Source: Herbivorax alkaliphila (GTDB lineage Bacteria; Bacillota; Clostridia; Acetivibrionales; Acetivibrionaceae). From it: a DNA stretch of 44,163 bases. Both the position numbers and the translations under genes were made by a program. The stretch spans positions 1-44,163 of the forward strand of contig NZ_JAVDDS010000032.1 of the NCBI RefSeq assembly GCF_030848475.1, read 5' to 3'. The notes beneath the pieces were generated by a model, which did no database searches, was not told the origin of the DNA, and was given only the letters and a program-made list of their open reading frames with translations. Shown here piece by piece: positions 26,100 through 34,299 of the stretch (its first letter is position 1; every line of letters begins with the position of its first letter).

Positions 26100-26987
26100 T
26101 TGCCCAAAGGTGTAATTATTAAAGGTATAATGGGGTTTTACTATGTAAGAACAGAAGATGGGGTATATGAGTGTAAACCTAGAGGGCTTTTTAGAAAAAA
26201 TTCTATAACTCCTTTGCCTGGTGACAGCGTTTCAATTTCTGTTATAAATGAAAAAACAAAAGTTGGAAATATTGAAGAAATATTTGAGAGGACTAATGAA
26301 CTTGTTAGACCTTCTGTAGCAAATATTAATCAGATTGCAATGGTTTTTTCAGTAAAATCACCTCTCCCAGATTTTATGCTACTTGATAAACTCCTTGTTA
26401 CTGCATCTGAAAAGGGGATAGAGGCAGTTATTGTAATCAATAAAATAGACTTAGACGAGATGGAAAAATATAAGAAGATTGTAAGTTGCTACGAAGATAT
26501 TGGGTATAAAACAATACCTTTGAATTCTTTAAATGGGATTGGCTTTGAAAAGTTAGAAAAAGTACTAAAAGATAAAATCACCGTTTTTGCAGGACAATCA
26601 GGAGTGGGAAAATCAACAATCCTAAACAAGATAATGAATTCTTATATTATGGAGATAGGAGATTTAAGCAGTAAAAATGATAGAGGAAAGCATACTACAA
26701 GGCATGCTGAACTTATAGAGTTGAAAACAGGAGGATTTATTGTAGATACTCCAGGTTTTAGTTCTTTTCAGATATCAAATATAGATGTTGAAAACCTTAA
26801 AAAATGTTATCCAGAGTTTGTATTTTACTCTAATGAGTGTAAGTTCAGTGGATGTTCCCACATAAAAGAACCAAAGTGTGCTGTTAAAAATGCTTTAGAA
26901 TCAGGCGAAATTGATTCAGGTAGATATAATAGATATGTTGAGCTGTATAAGGTTTTAATGGACAAGCATAAAAGAAGATATTCATAA
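26100..26987 (+). CDS. rsgA: ribosome small-subunit-dependent GTPase RsgA
   Basis: This 295-residue circularly permuted GTPase helps late 30S assembly. The N-terminal OB fold (from PKGVIIKGIMGFYYV) leads to a GTPase domain with motifs in the order NKID (VINKIDLDE), GQSGVGKST, switch region and DTPGFSSF. The C-terminal zinc-binding region has C-x4-C-x-H-x5-C spacing in ECKFSGCSHIKEPKC. The TTG start is supported by GGGAGGT with 7-base spacing. An ATG in the end of prkC, 30 bases upstream, lacks a ribosome site. It is downstream of prkC, whose product phosphorylates RsgA in Bacillus and Staphylococcus. Confidence 0.96.
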   Translation: MPKGVIIKGIMGFYYVRTEDGVYECKPRGLFRKNSITPLPGDSVSISVINEKTKVGNIEEIFERTNELVRPSVANINQIAMVFSVKSPLPDFMLLDKLLVTASEKGIEAVIVINKIDLDEMEKYKKIVSCYEDIGYKTIPLNSLNGIGFEKLEKVLKDKITVFAGQSGVGKSTILNKIMNSYIMEIGDLSSKNDRGKHTTRHAELIELKTGGFIVDTPGFSSFQISNIDVENLKKCYPEFVFYSNECKFSGCSHIKEPKCAVKNALESGEIDSGRYNRYVELYKVLMDKHKRRYS

Positions 26988-27010
26988 TTTTCAATAAATA
27001 TTATTCACAA

Positions 27011-27060
27011 AGTTGGTCTAAAATAGAGGCTTCAGATGGAGTCTTAGAATAAGATAAAAT
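27011..27060 (+). repeat. dispersed hairpin repeat, copy C (truncated 5' part)
   Basis: AGTTGGTCTAAAATAGAGGC keeps a damaged version of the 5' part of the repeat. It is followed by the well-conserved TTCAGATGGAGTC and TTAGAATAAGATAAA. It lies between rsgA and rpe, inside the core operon region. Confidence 0.7.
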
Positions 27061-27166
27061 TTATATACAATTTATAAATTAAGCAACATGATTTTGCAAT
27101 AACTAGAGCAGATATTGTGAAGAATTATTGCAAAACATGTAGAAAGTAAAAAGGAAGTGTTTTAAA

Positions 27167-27817
27167 TTGATTAAAATTGCACCTTCCCTTTTGTCTGCTG
27201 ATTTTTCAAAGATGGGGGAAGAAATATCCGAGGTTGAAAGTGCTGGGGCGGATTTATTACATATTGATGTTATGGATGGAAGTTTTGTTCCTAATATAAC
27301 AATCGGGCCACCTGTTATTAGGTCTTTAAAAAAAATAAGCAAGCTTCAATTTGATGTTCATCTTATGATAAAAAATCCAGAGAATCATATTGAGTCATTT
27401 GTTAAAGCCGGTGCCGATAGTATAACTGTACATGTTGAAGAGAATACTCATTTACATAAAATAATTCAACAAATAAAATCCTATGGCGTTAAAGCCTCAG
27501 TGGCAATAAATCCAAGTACTTCATTATCAACTATTGAGTGGATTTTAGATGAGTTGGATATGATACTTATTATGTCTGTGAATCCTGGATTTGGCGGACA
27601 GGAGTATATTGAGTTTACAACTAAAAAGATTGAAAATGCTAAAAAAATGATTGACAATAGAGGTCTTAATGTAGATATTGAAGTTGACGGAGGAATAGAT
27701 ACTAGCAATATACATAAAATTGTAAAAGCAGGTGCAAATGTAATAGTATCTGGATCTACTATATTTGAATCGACTGATAGAAAAAGCATTATAAAAAAAC
27801 TAAGGGAAAAGGCTTAA
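27167..27817 (+). CDS. rpe: ribulose-phosphate 3-epimerase
   Basis: This 216-residue TIM-barrel enzyme interconverts ribulose 5-phosphate and xylulose 5-phosphate in the pentose phosphate pathway. Motifs are SLLSADFSKM at the start, LHIDVMDGSFVPN (metal-binding His and Asp), FDVHLMI (His), MSVNPGFGGQ and EVDGGI (Asp). All active-site residues are in place. The TTG start is preceded by AAGGAAG. It is followed by thiN, in the same conserved order as in other clostridia. Confidence 0.97.
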   Translation: MIKIAPSLLSADFSKMGEEISEVESAGADLLHIDVMDGSFVPNITIGPPVIRSLKKISKLQFDVHLMIKNPENHIESFVKAGADSITVHVEENTHLHKIIQQIKSYGVKASVAINPSTSLSTIEWILDELDMILIMSVNPGFGGQEYIEFTTKKIENAKKMIDNRGLNVDIEVDGGIDTSNIHKIVKAGANVIVSGSTIFESTDRKSIIKKLREKA

Positions 27818-27856
27818 GATACATGCTTATTAATTTAATATATAATGGTGGGTATT

Positions 27857-28492
27857 ATGACAGGTATTATTGTAGCTAATGGTAGCATAGAGGACTATTC
27901 ATTTTATAAAAAATATTTTGATGGAGAAAATTTGGTTATTGCAGCCGATGGTGGAGCATTTCACTTAAGAAGGCTTGGTGTAGAGCCAGATATTTTATTA
28001 GGTGATTTTGATTCTATATCAAAAGAAGATTATAATTTTTATAATAAATCTAACATAGAATTATTGGAGTATCCTAAAAAAAAGGATGCCACTGATACAG
28101 AGATAGCAATAAGTGAAGCTGTAAAAAGAGGTTGTAACAAAATAATAATAATTGGTGGAGTAGGTTCTAGATTTGACCATTCTATATCAAATGTATTTTT
28201 ATTAAAGCAGATGTTAGATAAAGGAGTAATAGGAATTGTAGTAAATGAATATAATGAAATTTATTTGGTAAGGGATAGAATTAGTGTGGAAGCTGAAAAG
28301 GGATATAAATTATCTTTGTTGCCTGTTACAGAAAGGGTTGAGGGAATAACAACCAAAGGTTTGTACTATGAACTAGCTGATGATACCATTGAATTAGGTA
28401 GTAGCAGAGGAATAAGTAATGAGTTTTTAAGTGATAATGCAGAAATATTAATAAAAAATGGAACGTTAATGGTTATAAAATCAAAAGATTAA
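27857..28492 (+). CDS. thiN: thiamine diphosphokinase
   Basis: This 211-residue enzyme makes thiamine diphosphate from thiamine and ATP. The conserved segments are IVANG at the start, AADGGAFHLRR, ILLGDFDSI, DATDTEIAI and GGVGSRFDHSISNVFLL, in the right order. The C-terminal thiamine-binding beta domain is about 130-211. The ATG is chosen because the family begins two residues before IVANG; another ATG four codons upstream is possible, and neither has a strong ribosome site (GGTGGG precedes the chosen one). It ends the core operon at a perfect hairpin. Confidence 0.95.
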   Translation: MTGIIVANGSIEDYSFYKKYFDGENLVIAADGGAFHLRRLGVEPDILLGDFDSISKEDYNFYNKSNIELLEYPKKKDATDTEIAISEAVKRGCNKIIIIGGVGSRFDHSISNVFLLKQMLDKGVIGIVVNEYNEIYLVRDRISVEAEKGYKLSLLPVTERVEGITTKGLYYELADDTIELGSSRGISNEFLSDNAEILIKNGTLMVIKSKD

Positions 28493-28505
28493 AAACAAGA
28501 TTTGA

Positions 28506-28544
28506 AAAAGTGGTTAATTCCTAACCTAGGAATTAACCACTTTT
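28506..28544 (+). terminator. perfect hairpin terminator of the core operon
   Basis: An 18-base perfect stem (AAAAGTGGTTAATTCCTA and its complement) around the loop ACC, ending TTTT. It follows the thiN stop codon by 13 bases and can also act on the minus strand. Confidence 0.85.
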
Positions 28545-28560
28545 AAATATCTTATTAAAC

Positions 28561-28586
28561 TAAGGTGGAGAAAAATCTCCACCTTA
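28561..28586 (-). terminator. hairpin terminator of the GH9 gene
   Basis: TAAGGTGGAG pairs perfectly with CTCCACCTTA around a six-base loop. It lies 26 bases past the minus-strand stop of the GH9 gene, in the gap shared with the convergent core operon. Confidence 0.75.
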
Positions 28587-28612
28587 AGCTTTTATGTTTG
28601 GCCATTTATTAG

Positions 28613-30826
28613 CTAATTATTCTCAGCAGGGAAGCTTGAAATAATTTCTAAGATGTATCTTTGTAGTAAAGTAGAATCAGTTGAATCAATCTGACCGTCA
28701 TCATTTAAATCTGCTGCTAGGTGCCCAGGGTATGGATTACCTTCTGTATCAACCTGCGGAAGGTCTGATATTTCTAAAATATATCTGCTTAGCAACATAT
28801 AGTCTGTTGAATCAATTATTCCATCGCCATTTAAATCTCCATAAGTGAATGTGTCAGGTTCTGGGGTTGGTGTTGGGGTAGGCGTTGGTGTGTCTTCTGG
28901 AGTGCTTCCGTCAGGCTCTTCACCAAAGATAAGCAATCCGTCACTGTATACTGGTATTTGAGGTACAGGTTCCCACTCCTCTGTAATACCAGGATATGAA
29001 AAAGCATTTGTATTGTCCCATGGTGCATCATTAGGAGGCATTATATTAAATTGCACTTCTTTTTGATGGTCACTTCTACTTCCAGGGAAAACTGGTGTAC
29101 CAGTCAAATCAATTTCAAAGTAGTATATATTGTTGGAAGCGTCATATTCTATCGGGTCAGAGATGCTTGCTGTGTCAGCTGCACTGTATACTATACTTGT
29201 TGTTATTGCATCTGGGCTGTGACCAGCATCAATGTAGTCTGTTAAATCAACAAAATACTTAAATGAAAGGTCATCTTTAACTCTTGCAGGCCAGCCTGAT
29301 TTATTAACTACATATGCTTCAACTTCAGTTGCATTCTCCCTATCACCTAATGATGCTGAAACAAAAATTTCCGGATAAGGAACTTCTTCAATTGCATCAA
29401 AATCAGGTATTGGGTCTCCGCCGTAAATATCATACATCTTTGCAAGAGCACCAACAAATCCAGCATTGTAGTCACATGCAACTTCATTTTGCACATAGTC
29501 ATTTATATCATCAACATAATCGTCACTTTGATCAGGACCTCCAACCAAGGCACCATAAAGAGTATGCCTGTGATATGATGGTTCATCAGAAGTATCAACC
29601 CACGAACTGTGTGCTGTCCTGTGGTGAGGGTGTTGAGGTGGATCTTCTCCAAAACCGATTACATAGCTTCTACCGCTACTTCCTAAAGCATAGTCTACTT
29701 GTTGTTTTGCAAAGTCCATGTAATATTCAGCCTTTTCTTCAGGACATTCGGACCAGTCAGAGTAAACAGAAGCTAAAAAGGCTGTAGTTGTTGCATGACG
29801 AAGTACGCCCCAAGATGTTAAATGTGCCAGCCCCTCAGGTGTGTATGCTATTCTATCACCATCGTAACCAACAGTCCAGTAGTCAAGATGTCTCTCAACA
29901 TGCTCTTTATATATTGATTTATTTGTGATTCTTGCTAATAAAAGTGATGCTCCATACATAACATCATCCCAGCAATGTCCCCACTTATAGGCAAGTAAAT
30001 CGACTCTTTCTTCACGATTCCAATTTTCTACATAGCTTTCAGCTTTATCAAGGTAATAGTCATCTCCTGTTGCCATATACAGCCATACACCTGCCCAAGA
30101 AAGCTCATCCCAAAAACCACTCCAAGAGTCATAATAATTATTTGCAGCAGTATATCCTTCATCACTTTGTGTTATATCTGCAAATTCAAAAAGATCCTCT
30201 GCGTGTTGTAAGCAGAGTTGGGAATACTCTGGATCTGAGTCTTGAAAGACTATTGCAGCTGAGGCAAGAGCAGCTGCAGTTCCTGCTACAACAGCAGAAC
30301 CTGGACTATCAAGGGTTACTTTGTGTGATAGTCTTTCAGATTGCATGTCAATTACTTCAGCAGGTACCCACCATCTGTGATCAGCTATTCCGTCTCCAAC
30401 TTGATAGTAGTAGACATATTTTTCAGGATGACACCTTATAAAATAGTCTGTAGCCCAGCGTATTTGCTGTTTTAAATATGGAAGTTGACCACTTCTTTCT
30501 AATGCGTCACCATACTCATAAATTGCCCATGATAGCATTGTAGCAGTATAAGACATAGGAAGATTAAATTTGATGTGATCGCCTGCATCAAACCAACCAC
30601 CAGTCAAATCAAGACCTACATCGCTACCGTCTCCAAGGCATGAATCTCCACGCCAGTTGTTACGAATGTTGTCAGGCAGTTCTCCTGACATTTGAAACTC
30701 ATAAAACATAATTGCCTTTTGTAGTGCTTCTCCATAGTTATAATCTGATGCATCAGCTGTTGATGGAGGAACCATAAAGGTTACAAGAAAAGCAGCAATA
30801 ACAACTAGGCATACAAGTTTTTTCAT
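28613..30826 (-). CDS. secreted GH9 cellulase with CBM3c and C-terminal dockerin
   Basis: This 737-residue cellulosomal enzyme should be a processive endoglucanase, judged by the GH9-CBM3c architecture. A signal peptide (1-26) precedes the GH9 catalytic domain (about 28-475), with the base pair of Asp residues in FDAGDH (D80, D83), the HPHHR stretch (399-403) and acid E448 in [12 protein letters not shown] fused CBM3c module (about 483-635) feeds single chains into the active site. A Pro-Thr linker (about 643-657) leads to a type I dockerin (662-737) with Ca loops at D664 and D706 and Ser-Thr at both contact positions (S673-T674, S715-T716), like the GH5 enzyme. The ATG lies behind GGGGCGAT. 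No cellulase neighbour is present. Confidence 0.95.
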   Translation of the reverse strand: MKKLVCLVVIAAFLVTFMVPPSTADASDYNYGEALQKAIMFYEFQMSGELPDNIRNNWRGDSCLGDGSDVGLDLTGGWFDAGDHIKFNLPMSYTATMLSWAIYEYGDALERSGQLPYLKQQIRWATDYFIRCHPEKYVYYYQVGDGIADHRWWVPAEVIDMQSERLSHKVTLDSPGSAVVAGTAAALASAAIVFQDSDPEYSQLCLQHAEDLFEFADITQSDEGYTAANNYYDSWSGFWDELSWAGVWLYMATGDDYYLDKAESYVENWNREERVDLLAYKWGHCWDDVMYGASLLLARITNKSIYKEHVERHLDYWTVGYDGDRIAYTPEGLAHLTSWGVLRHATTTAFLASVYSDWSECPEEKAEYYMDFAKQQVDYALGSSGRSYVIGFGEDPPQHPHHRTAHSSWVDTSDEPSYHRHTLYGALVGGPDQSDDYVDDINDYVQNEVACDYNAGFVGALAKMYDIYGGDPIPDFDAIEEVPYPEIFVSASLGDRENATEVEAYVVNKSGWPARVKDDLSFKYFVDLTDYIDAGHSPDAITTSIVYSAADTASISDPIEYDASNNIYYFEIDLTGTPVFPGSRSDHQKEVQFNIMPPNDAPWDNTNAFSYPGITEEWEPVPQIPVYSDGLLIFGEEPDGSTPEDTPTPTPTPTPEPDTFTYGDLNGDGIIDSTDYMLLSRYILEISDLPQVDTEGNPYPGHLAADLNDDGQIDSTDSTLLQRYILEIISSFPAENN

Positions 30827-30861
30827 TATACATCGCCCCTTTTTAATTTTTTAATATATTA

Positions 30862-30891
30862 AAGCTTGGGGACTAAGGAATGTCCTCAGCT
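30862..30891 (-). promoter_or_regulatory. imperfect hairpin in the upstream region of the GH9 gene
   Basis: AGCTTGGGGAC and GTCCTCAGCT pair around an eight-base loop with one mismatch, 36 bases before the GH9 start codon on the minus strand. It is followed on the plus strand by a T-run but has no plus-strand gene to terminate. It may be a 5'-leader hairpin of the cellulase transcript. Confidence 0.35.
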
Positions 30892-30940
30892 TTTTATTAA
30901 AACTCAACCTTCTATAAAGCGAGTTTTTTCAAGTGGAGAA

Positions 30941-30968
30941 CTACCACCTGAACGCTAAACCAGTTCAC
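30941..30968 (-). repeat. variant of the dispersed repeat (copy E)
   Basis: Read on the minus strand it is GTGAACTGGTTTAGC joined directly to GTTCAGGTGGTAG. It shares both halves of the family (GTGAACTCGTTTAGC and CTTCAGGTGGAG in copy B) but lacks the second hairpin arm and the ATCGAGG segment between them. This shortened form looks even more like an IS200/IS605-type right end. It lies upstream of the GH9 gene. Confidence 0.5.
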
Positions 30969-31036
30969 ATATGTTTTCCACACCATATAAAATATATTCG
31001 ACTAGAATAGATATTTTAAGGGGGGTTATATGTTCT

Positions 31037-32224
31037 TTATAAAAGGTTATAATCTTTTGCCAGTGATTTAAAAGCAGTATATGAATTTTCAATAGTTTCA
31101 AGACTTACACAGTATGTGAGTCTAAAATAACCAGGACAGCCAAAGCCTTTACCTGGAACCAAAAGAAGATTATACTTTAAAGCAGATTTTGCAAACGCTA
31201 CATCATCTTCAATAGGTGATTTAGGAAATAGGTAAAATGCTCCTTGAGGCTTTATGCATGAAAATCCTGTATTGGTTAAAATTTCGTACAGTTTATCACG
31301 CCTTGCTTTGTACATTTCAACATCGACGTTAGCATTTAGTGAATAGCCGATTACTTTTTGAAAAAAAGCTGGGGCATTTACAAATCCTAAAATTCTGTTA
31401 CAAAAAATCAATGAATTAATAACAGTGTCAAAATCAGAGATATCTGGATTTACTGCAATGTAGCCAACTCTCTCTCCTGGAAGAGACAGAGACTTACTAA
31501 ATGAGTTTACAATAAATGAGTTTTTGAATATTTTTAATATAGAGGGAAGTTCGATTTCATCATAAACTAGTTTATTATATGGCTCATCTGATATAACGTA
31601 TATTGTGCTATTAAATTCTTTTTCTTTTGAGCTCAGTACGTTGGATAGATTTTTTAAAGTTTCTTCACTATAAATACAACCTGAAGGGTTGTTAGGTGAA
31701 TTTATAATTACTGCTTTTGTTTTTTTAGTTATTTTCTTTTTTAATAATTCAAGGTCAGGTTCAAAGCTACCCTTTTCAGGTGCTACTATTACAGGTGTTC
31801 CACCGTGGTTATCAACATAAAAATTGTATTCAGCAAAAAATGGTGCAAAGATTATAACCTCATCATCTGAATCTAAAAGAGTTTTAAAAATAACATTAAG
31901 TCCACCAGCGGCACCACACGTCATTACTATATGATTTTCAGAAAGAGAAAGTCCTGTTTCATCATTTATGCTTTGAGAAATTTTTTGTCTTACATCAGAA
32001 AAACCAGCATTGTTCATATAACGATGAGCACCTCTTTCGTTTTCTGATATTATTTTTTTCAAAACATCCCTAACAGCTTCTGGAGGTTCAGGGTCGGGAT
32101 TTCCTAAGGAAAAATCATATACATTTTTTTCTCCATGAATTTTACGAAGCTTATCGCCTTCATCAAACATTGCTCTAATCCAAGAAGCTCTTTTTAAATT
32201 TTCCACTACTTTTTTTGATACCAT
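31037..32224 (-). CDS. pyridoxal-phosphate-dependent aminotransferase (class I/II)
   Basis: This 395-residue enzyme should transfer an amino group between an amino acid and a keto acid. The PLP site is complete: SPNNPSG (N179), ISDEPYNKL (D213, Y216), SFSKSLSLPGERVGY with the Schiff-base Lys K244, and an Arg in the C-terminal FRLTYC segment for the substrate carboxylate. The closest style is the aspartate/tyrosine group (fold type I, subgroup I), but the substrate cannot be told. AAGGAG with eight-base spacing supports this ATG; a GTG nine bases upstream is rejected. It starts 17 bases after rqcH, so the two form an operon. Confidence 0.93.
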   Translation of the reverse strand: MVSKKVVENLKRASWIRAMFDEGDKLRKIHGEKNVYDFSLGNPDPEPPEAVRDVLKKIISENERGAHRYMNNAGFSDVRQKISQSINDETGLSLSENHIVMTCGAAGGLNVIFKTLLDSDDEVIIFAPFFAEYNFYVDNHGGTPVIVAPEKGSFEPDLELLKKKITKKTKAVIINSPNNPSGCIYSEETLKNLSNVLSSKEKEFNSTIYVISDEPYNKLVYDEIELPSILKIFKNSFIVNSFSKSLSLPGERVGYIAVNPDISDFDTVINSLIFCNRILGFVNAPAFFQKVIGYSLNANVDVEMYKARRDKLYEILTNTGFSCIKPQGAFYLFPKSPIEDDVAFAKSALKYNLLLVPGKGFGCPGYFRLTYCVSLETIENSYTAFKSLAKDYNLL

Positions 32225-32241
32225 TATAAACACTCCTTATT

Positions 32242-34005
32242 TTAAATATTAGTTTTTAATTTATTTACCAATTCCTCGTCAGGGGTAGTAACTATTGTTT
32301 TATGATTTTCGTAAGTTACCATGCCAGGTTGTGCACCTTTGAGTTTTTTTACATTTTTCACTGTGGTATAGTCCACTTCAACCTGAGCTGACATTTTAGC
32401 TTTGCTGTGATAAGCTGCCAACAGTGCCCCCTCAAGTAGTGTATTGTCAGAAATATCACATTTTTCTTTTCTTATTATTACATGTGATCCAGGTATTTCT
32501 TTTGTGTGAAGCCAGATATCATTTGAAGATGAAATTTTAAATGTCAGCTTATCATTTTGTACATTATTTTTCCCAACATATATATGTGTACCATCAGAGG
32601 ATTTATACTTTAATGGGGAAGATGGCAAAGCATCTTTTTTGTTTTTTTTCTTTTTCTTATCCTTTAAATATCCTTCTAAAATAAGTTCTTGGCGTATTTC
32701 ATCAATTTCTGAAAGAGATTTGCAATTTTCTAGGTTGTGAAATACACTTTCTAAGTATTCCAATTCTAAACGAGTTTCCTTAAGCTGTTCTTTAGCATGA
32801 ATATCAGCTCTTTTAGATTTTGTATATTTTTTGAAATATTTTTGAGCATTTTGCTGGGGAGAAAGAGTTTTGTCCAAAGGGATTTCTATATATTCATTAT
32901 CATTGCTATAATAATTTAATAAAGATACTTTCTCTAAATTTTTAGGTATACAGTAAATATTTGCTGTTATTAGTTCTCCAAAGAGTTTGTACCTATCTCT
33001 CTTTGCTGCTTTGCGAATTGCATCTTGAAATATTGTTATTTTTTTATTACACCTGTTAATGCTTTTATTAAGTACTTTAAAAAGAGAAGACTTTTTTTGC
33101 ACAAGCCTTTCAATATTATCCTTTGAAGAATAAAACATGTCTAAAACATGACTAATTGATTGAAAGTATTCTATATTTTCGTACTGAGTTATTTTAAAAG
33201 AATGAAAATCTAATGGTTTCAAAGAGTCAAAACTATTCCATATAATGCATGGAGTGAAGTTTGAGTTAACAATATCTTTAGTCATATCATTTAAGACCAG
33301 TTTTAGGTTTTTTACATCCTTATCTGAAAGTTTTTCTATTAGAGTGTCTGGTTCAATTTCAGAACAAAAACATGCTTCTTTGCATAGCAAAGGGCTAAAG
33401 CCTTTGATGTTAGACAAAAGAAATTTTGAAACTTGCATATTAGATTGATCTTTTATTTTATTAAATAAACAATCAACATTAAAATCTTTAGGACTTATTT
33501 TATTTTGTGCAGGAGGAAGAGAATATTGTCTTGCAGGCATAATTTCTCTTATGCTGCTGGTATCTTTGTCTACATGCTTTATAGAATCAATAATTTTATT
33601 TTCAGCGTTTAAAAGAATTATGTTACTATGTTTTCCCATTACTTCCGCAACAAGTTTTTTATGTGTAAGGTCACCTAGTTCATTTAAGCTATCAATGTTT
33701 AAGGTGACTATTCTTTCAAAGTCGTGAAAGATTACATCTGTAATTTTACCTCCTGCCAGATGCTTTCTTAAGAGCATACAAAAAACTGGGGGAGAAACAG
33801 GATTTTCTTTTGTATGTTTTGTAAAATGAATCCTTGGATAGCTTGTGTTTGCAGAAATAACAAGTCTAAGGTTTTTCCCCTGAGCCCTTATATTTATCAG
33901 TATTTCATCATGTTCTGGTTGATATATTTTATCAATACGCCCACCTACAAGTATTTGGGACATTTCGTCAACTATACTCTTTGTTACTATACCATCAAAT
34001 GGCAA
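32242..34005 (-). CDS. rqcH: RqcH (NEMF/Rqc2 family, NFACT protein) of ribosome quality control
   Basis: RqcH binds 50S subunits with stalled peptidyl-tRNA and adds C-terminal alanine tails that mark the peptide for degradation. The NFACT-N domain (about 1-180, starting PFDGIVTKS), the HhH region, a long coiled-coil middle (about 260-430) and the C-terminal NFACT-R domain (DIWLHTKEIPGSHVII) are all present at 587 residues. The pair needed for tailing is D97-R98 in the Bacillus protein; here the aligned residues read E97-R98 (HDFERIV). The TTG start follows GAGGTG with 6-base spacing and gives the family's usual N-terminus; a GTG three codons upstream overlaps the ribosome site. It was formerly annotated as fibronectin-binding protein. 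Confidence 0.93.
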   Translation of the reverse strand: MPFDGIVTKSIVDEMSQILVGGRIDKIYQPEHDEILINIRAQGKNLRLVISANTSYPRIHFTKHTKENPVSPPVFCMLLRKHLAGGKITDVIFHDFERIVTLNIDSLNELGDLTHKKLVAEVMGKHSNIILLNAENKIIDSIKHVDKDTSSIREIMPARQYSLPPAQNKISPKDFNVDCLFNKIKDQSNMQVSKFLLSNIKGFSPLLCKEACFCSEIEPDTLIEKLSDKDVKNLKLVLNDMTKDIVNSNFTPCIIWNSFDSLKPLDFHSFKITQYENIEYFQSISHVLDMFYSSKDNIERLVQKKSSLFKVLNKSINRCNKKITIFQDAIRKAAKRDRYKLFGELITANIYCIPKNLEKVSLLNYYSNDNEYIEIPLDKTLSPQQNAQKYFKKYTKSKRADIHAKEQLKETRLELEYLESVFHNLENCKSLSEIDEIRQELILEGYLKDKKKKKNKKDALPSSPLKYKSSDGTHIYVGKNNVQNDKLTFKISSSNDIWLHTKEIPGSHVIIRKEKCDISDNTLLEGALLAAYHSKAKMSAQVEVDYTTVKNVKKLKGAQPGMVTYENHKTIVTTPDEELVNKLKTNI

Positions 34006-34038
34006 AATATACACCTCTTTTTATAAAATTCATAATTT

Positions 34039-34100
34039 TTATCTTATTCTAAGAATCTACCTGAAGATTCCATATTTAGATTTAACTAAACTAGTTTACT
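34039..34100 (-). repeat. dispersed hairpin repeat, copy D (inverted)
   Basis: On the minus strand it reads AGTAAACTAGTTTAG, TTAAAT, CTAAATATGGAATC, then TTCAGGTAGATTC and TTAGAATAAGATAAA. The GTTTAG / CTAAAT hairpin is kept in diverged form, with a G-T pair replacing the closing pair. It lies just upstream of rqcH. Confidence 0.7.
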
Positions 34101-34246
34101 TAGTCTGTATCAGCGCATTATGTTAATGCCTACAAAAAAATGATACCAAGATATTATACCACTTTGCAAGCCTTTTAACAAATTAGGGTAGTATATATTA
34201 AATGTGAAGAGAAATGTTTAAGAAACTAAAGTTGTGCAGTTTATCA

Positions 34247-34276
34247 ATTTCTAACTTCCAACTTCTAATGTCTAAC
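34247..34276. repeat. degenerate short tandem repeat
   Basis: Three imperfect units of the type TCTAACTT / CCAACTT / CTAATG lie in tandem, rich in CTAACTT. It is downstream of the histidine-kinase gene and has no visible function; similar degenerate heptamer arrays occur in many AT-rich genomes. Confidence 0.4.
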
Positions 34277-34299
34277 TTTTAGAAAAAATGGATTTTAGT

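Noticed and set aside
28831-30441. Several open frames on both strands over the GH9 gene (for example 29314-29787 and 30070-30441 on the plus strand)
   Set aside because: They are low-complexity His/Gln/Leu-rich translations of the antisense of the cellulase, have no ribosome sites and match no family.
30965-31000. Similarity between CATATGTTTTCCACACCATATAA here and CATATATGTTCTCTCCACACAATA before the PdaB-like gene
   Set aside because: Only about 20 AT-rich bases align and no gene follows here on the plus strand, so I cannot separate it from chance; a shared sporulation-sigma promoter is possible but unsupported.
34247-34276. CTAACTT-type tandem repeats as a CRISPR-like array
   Set aside because: The units are 7-10 bases, degenerate and have no spacers.
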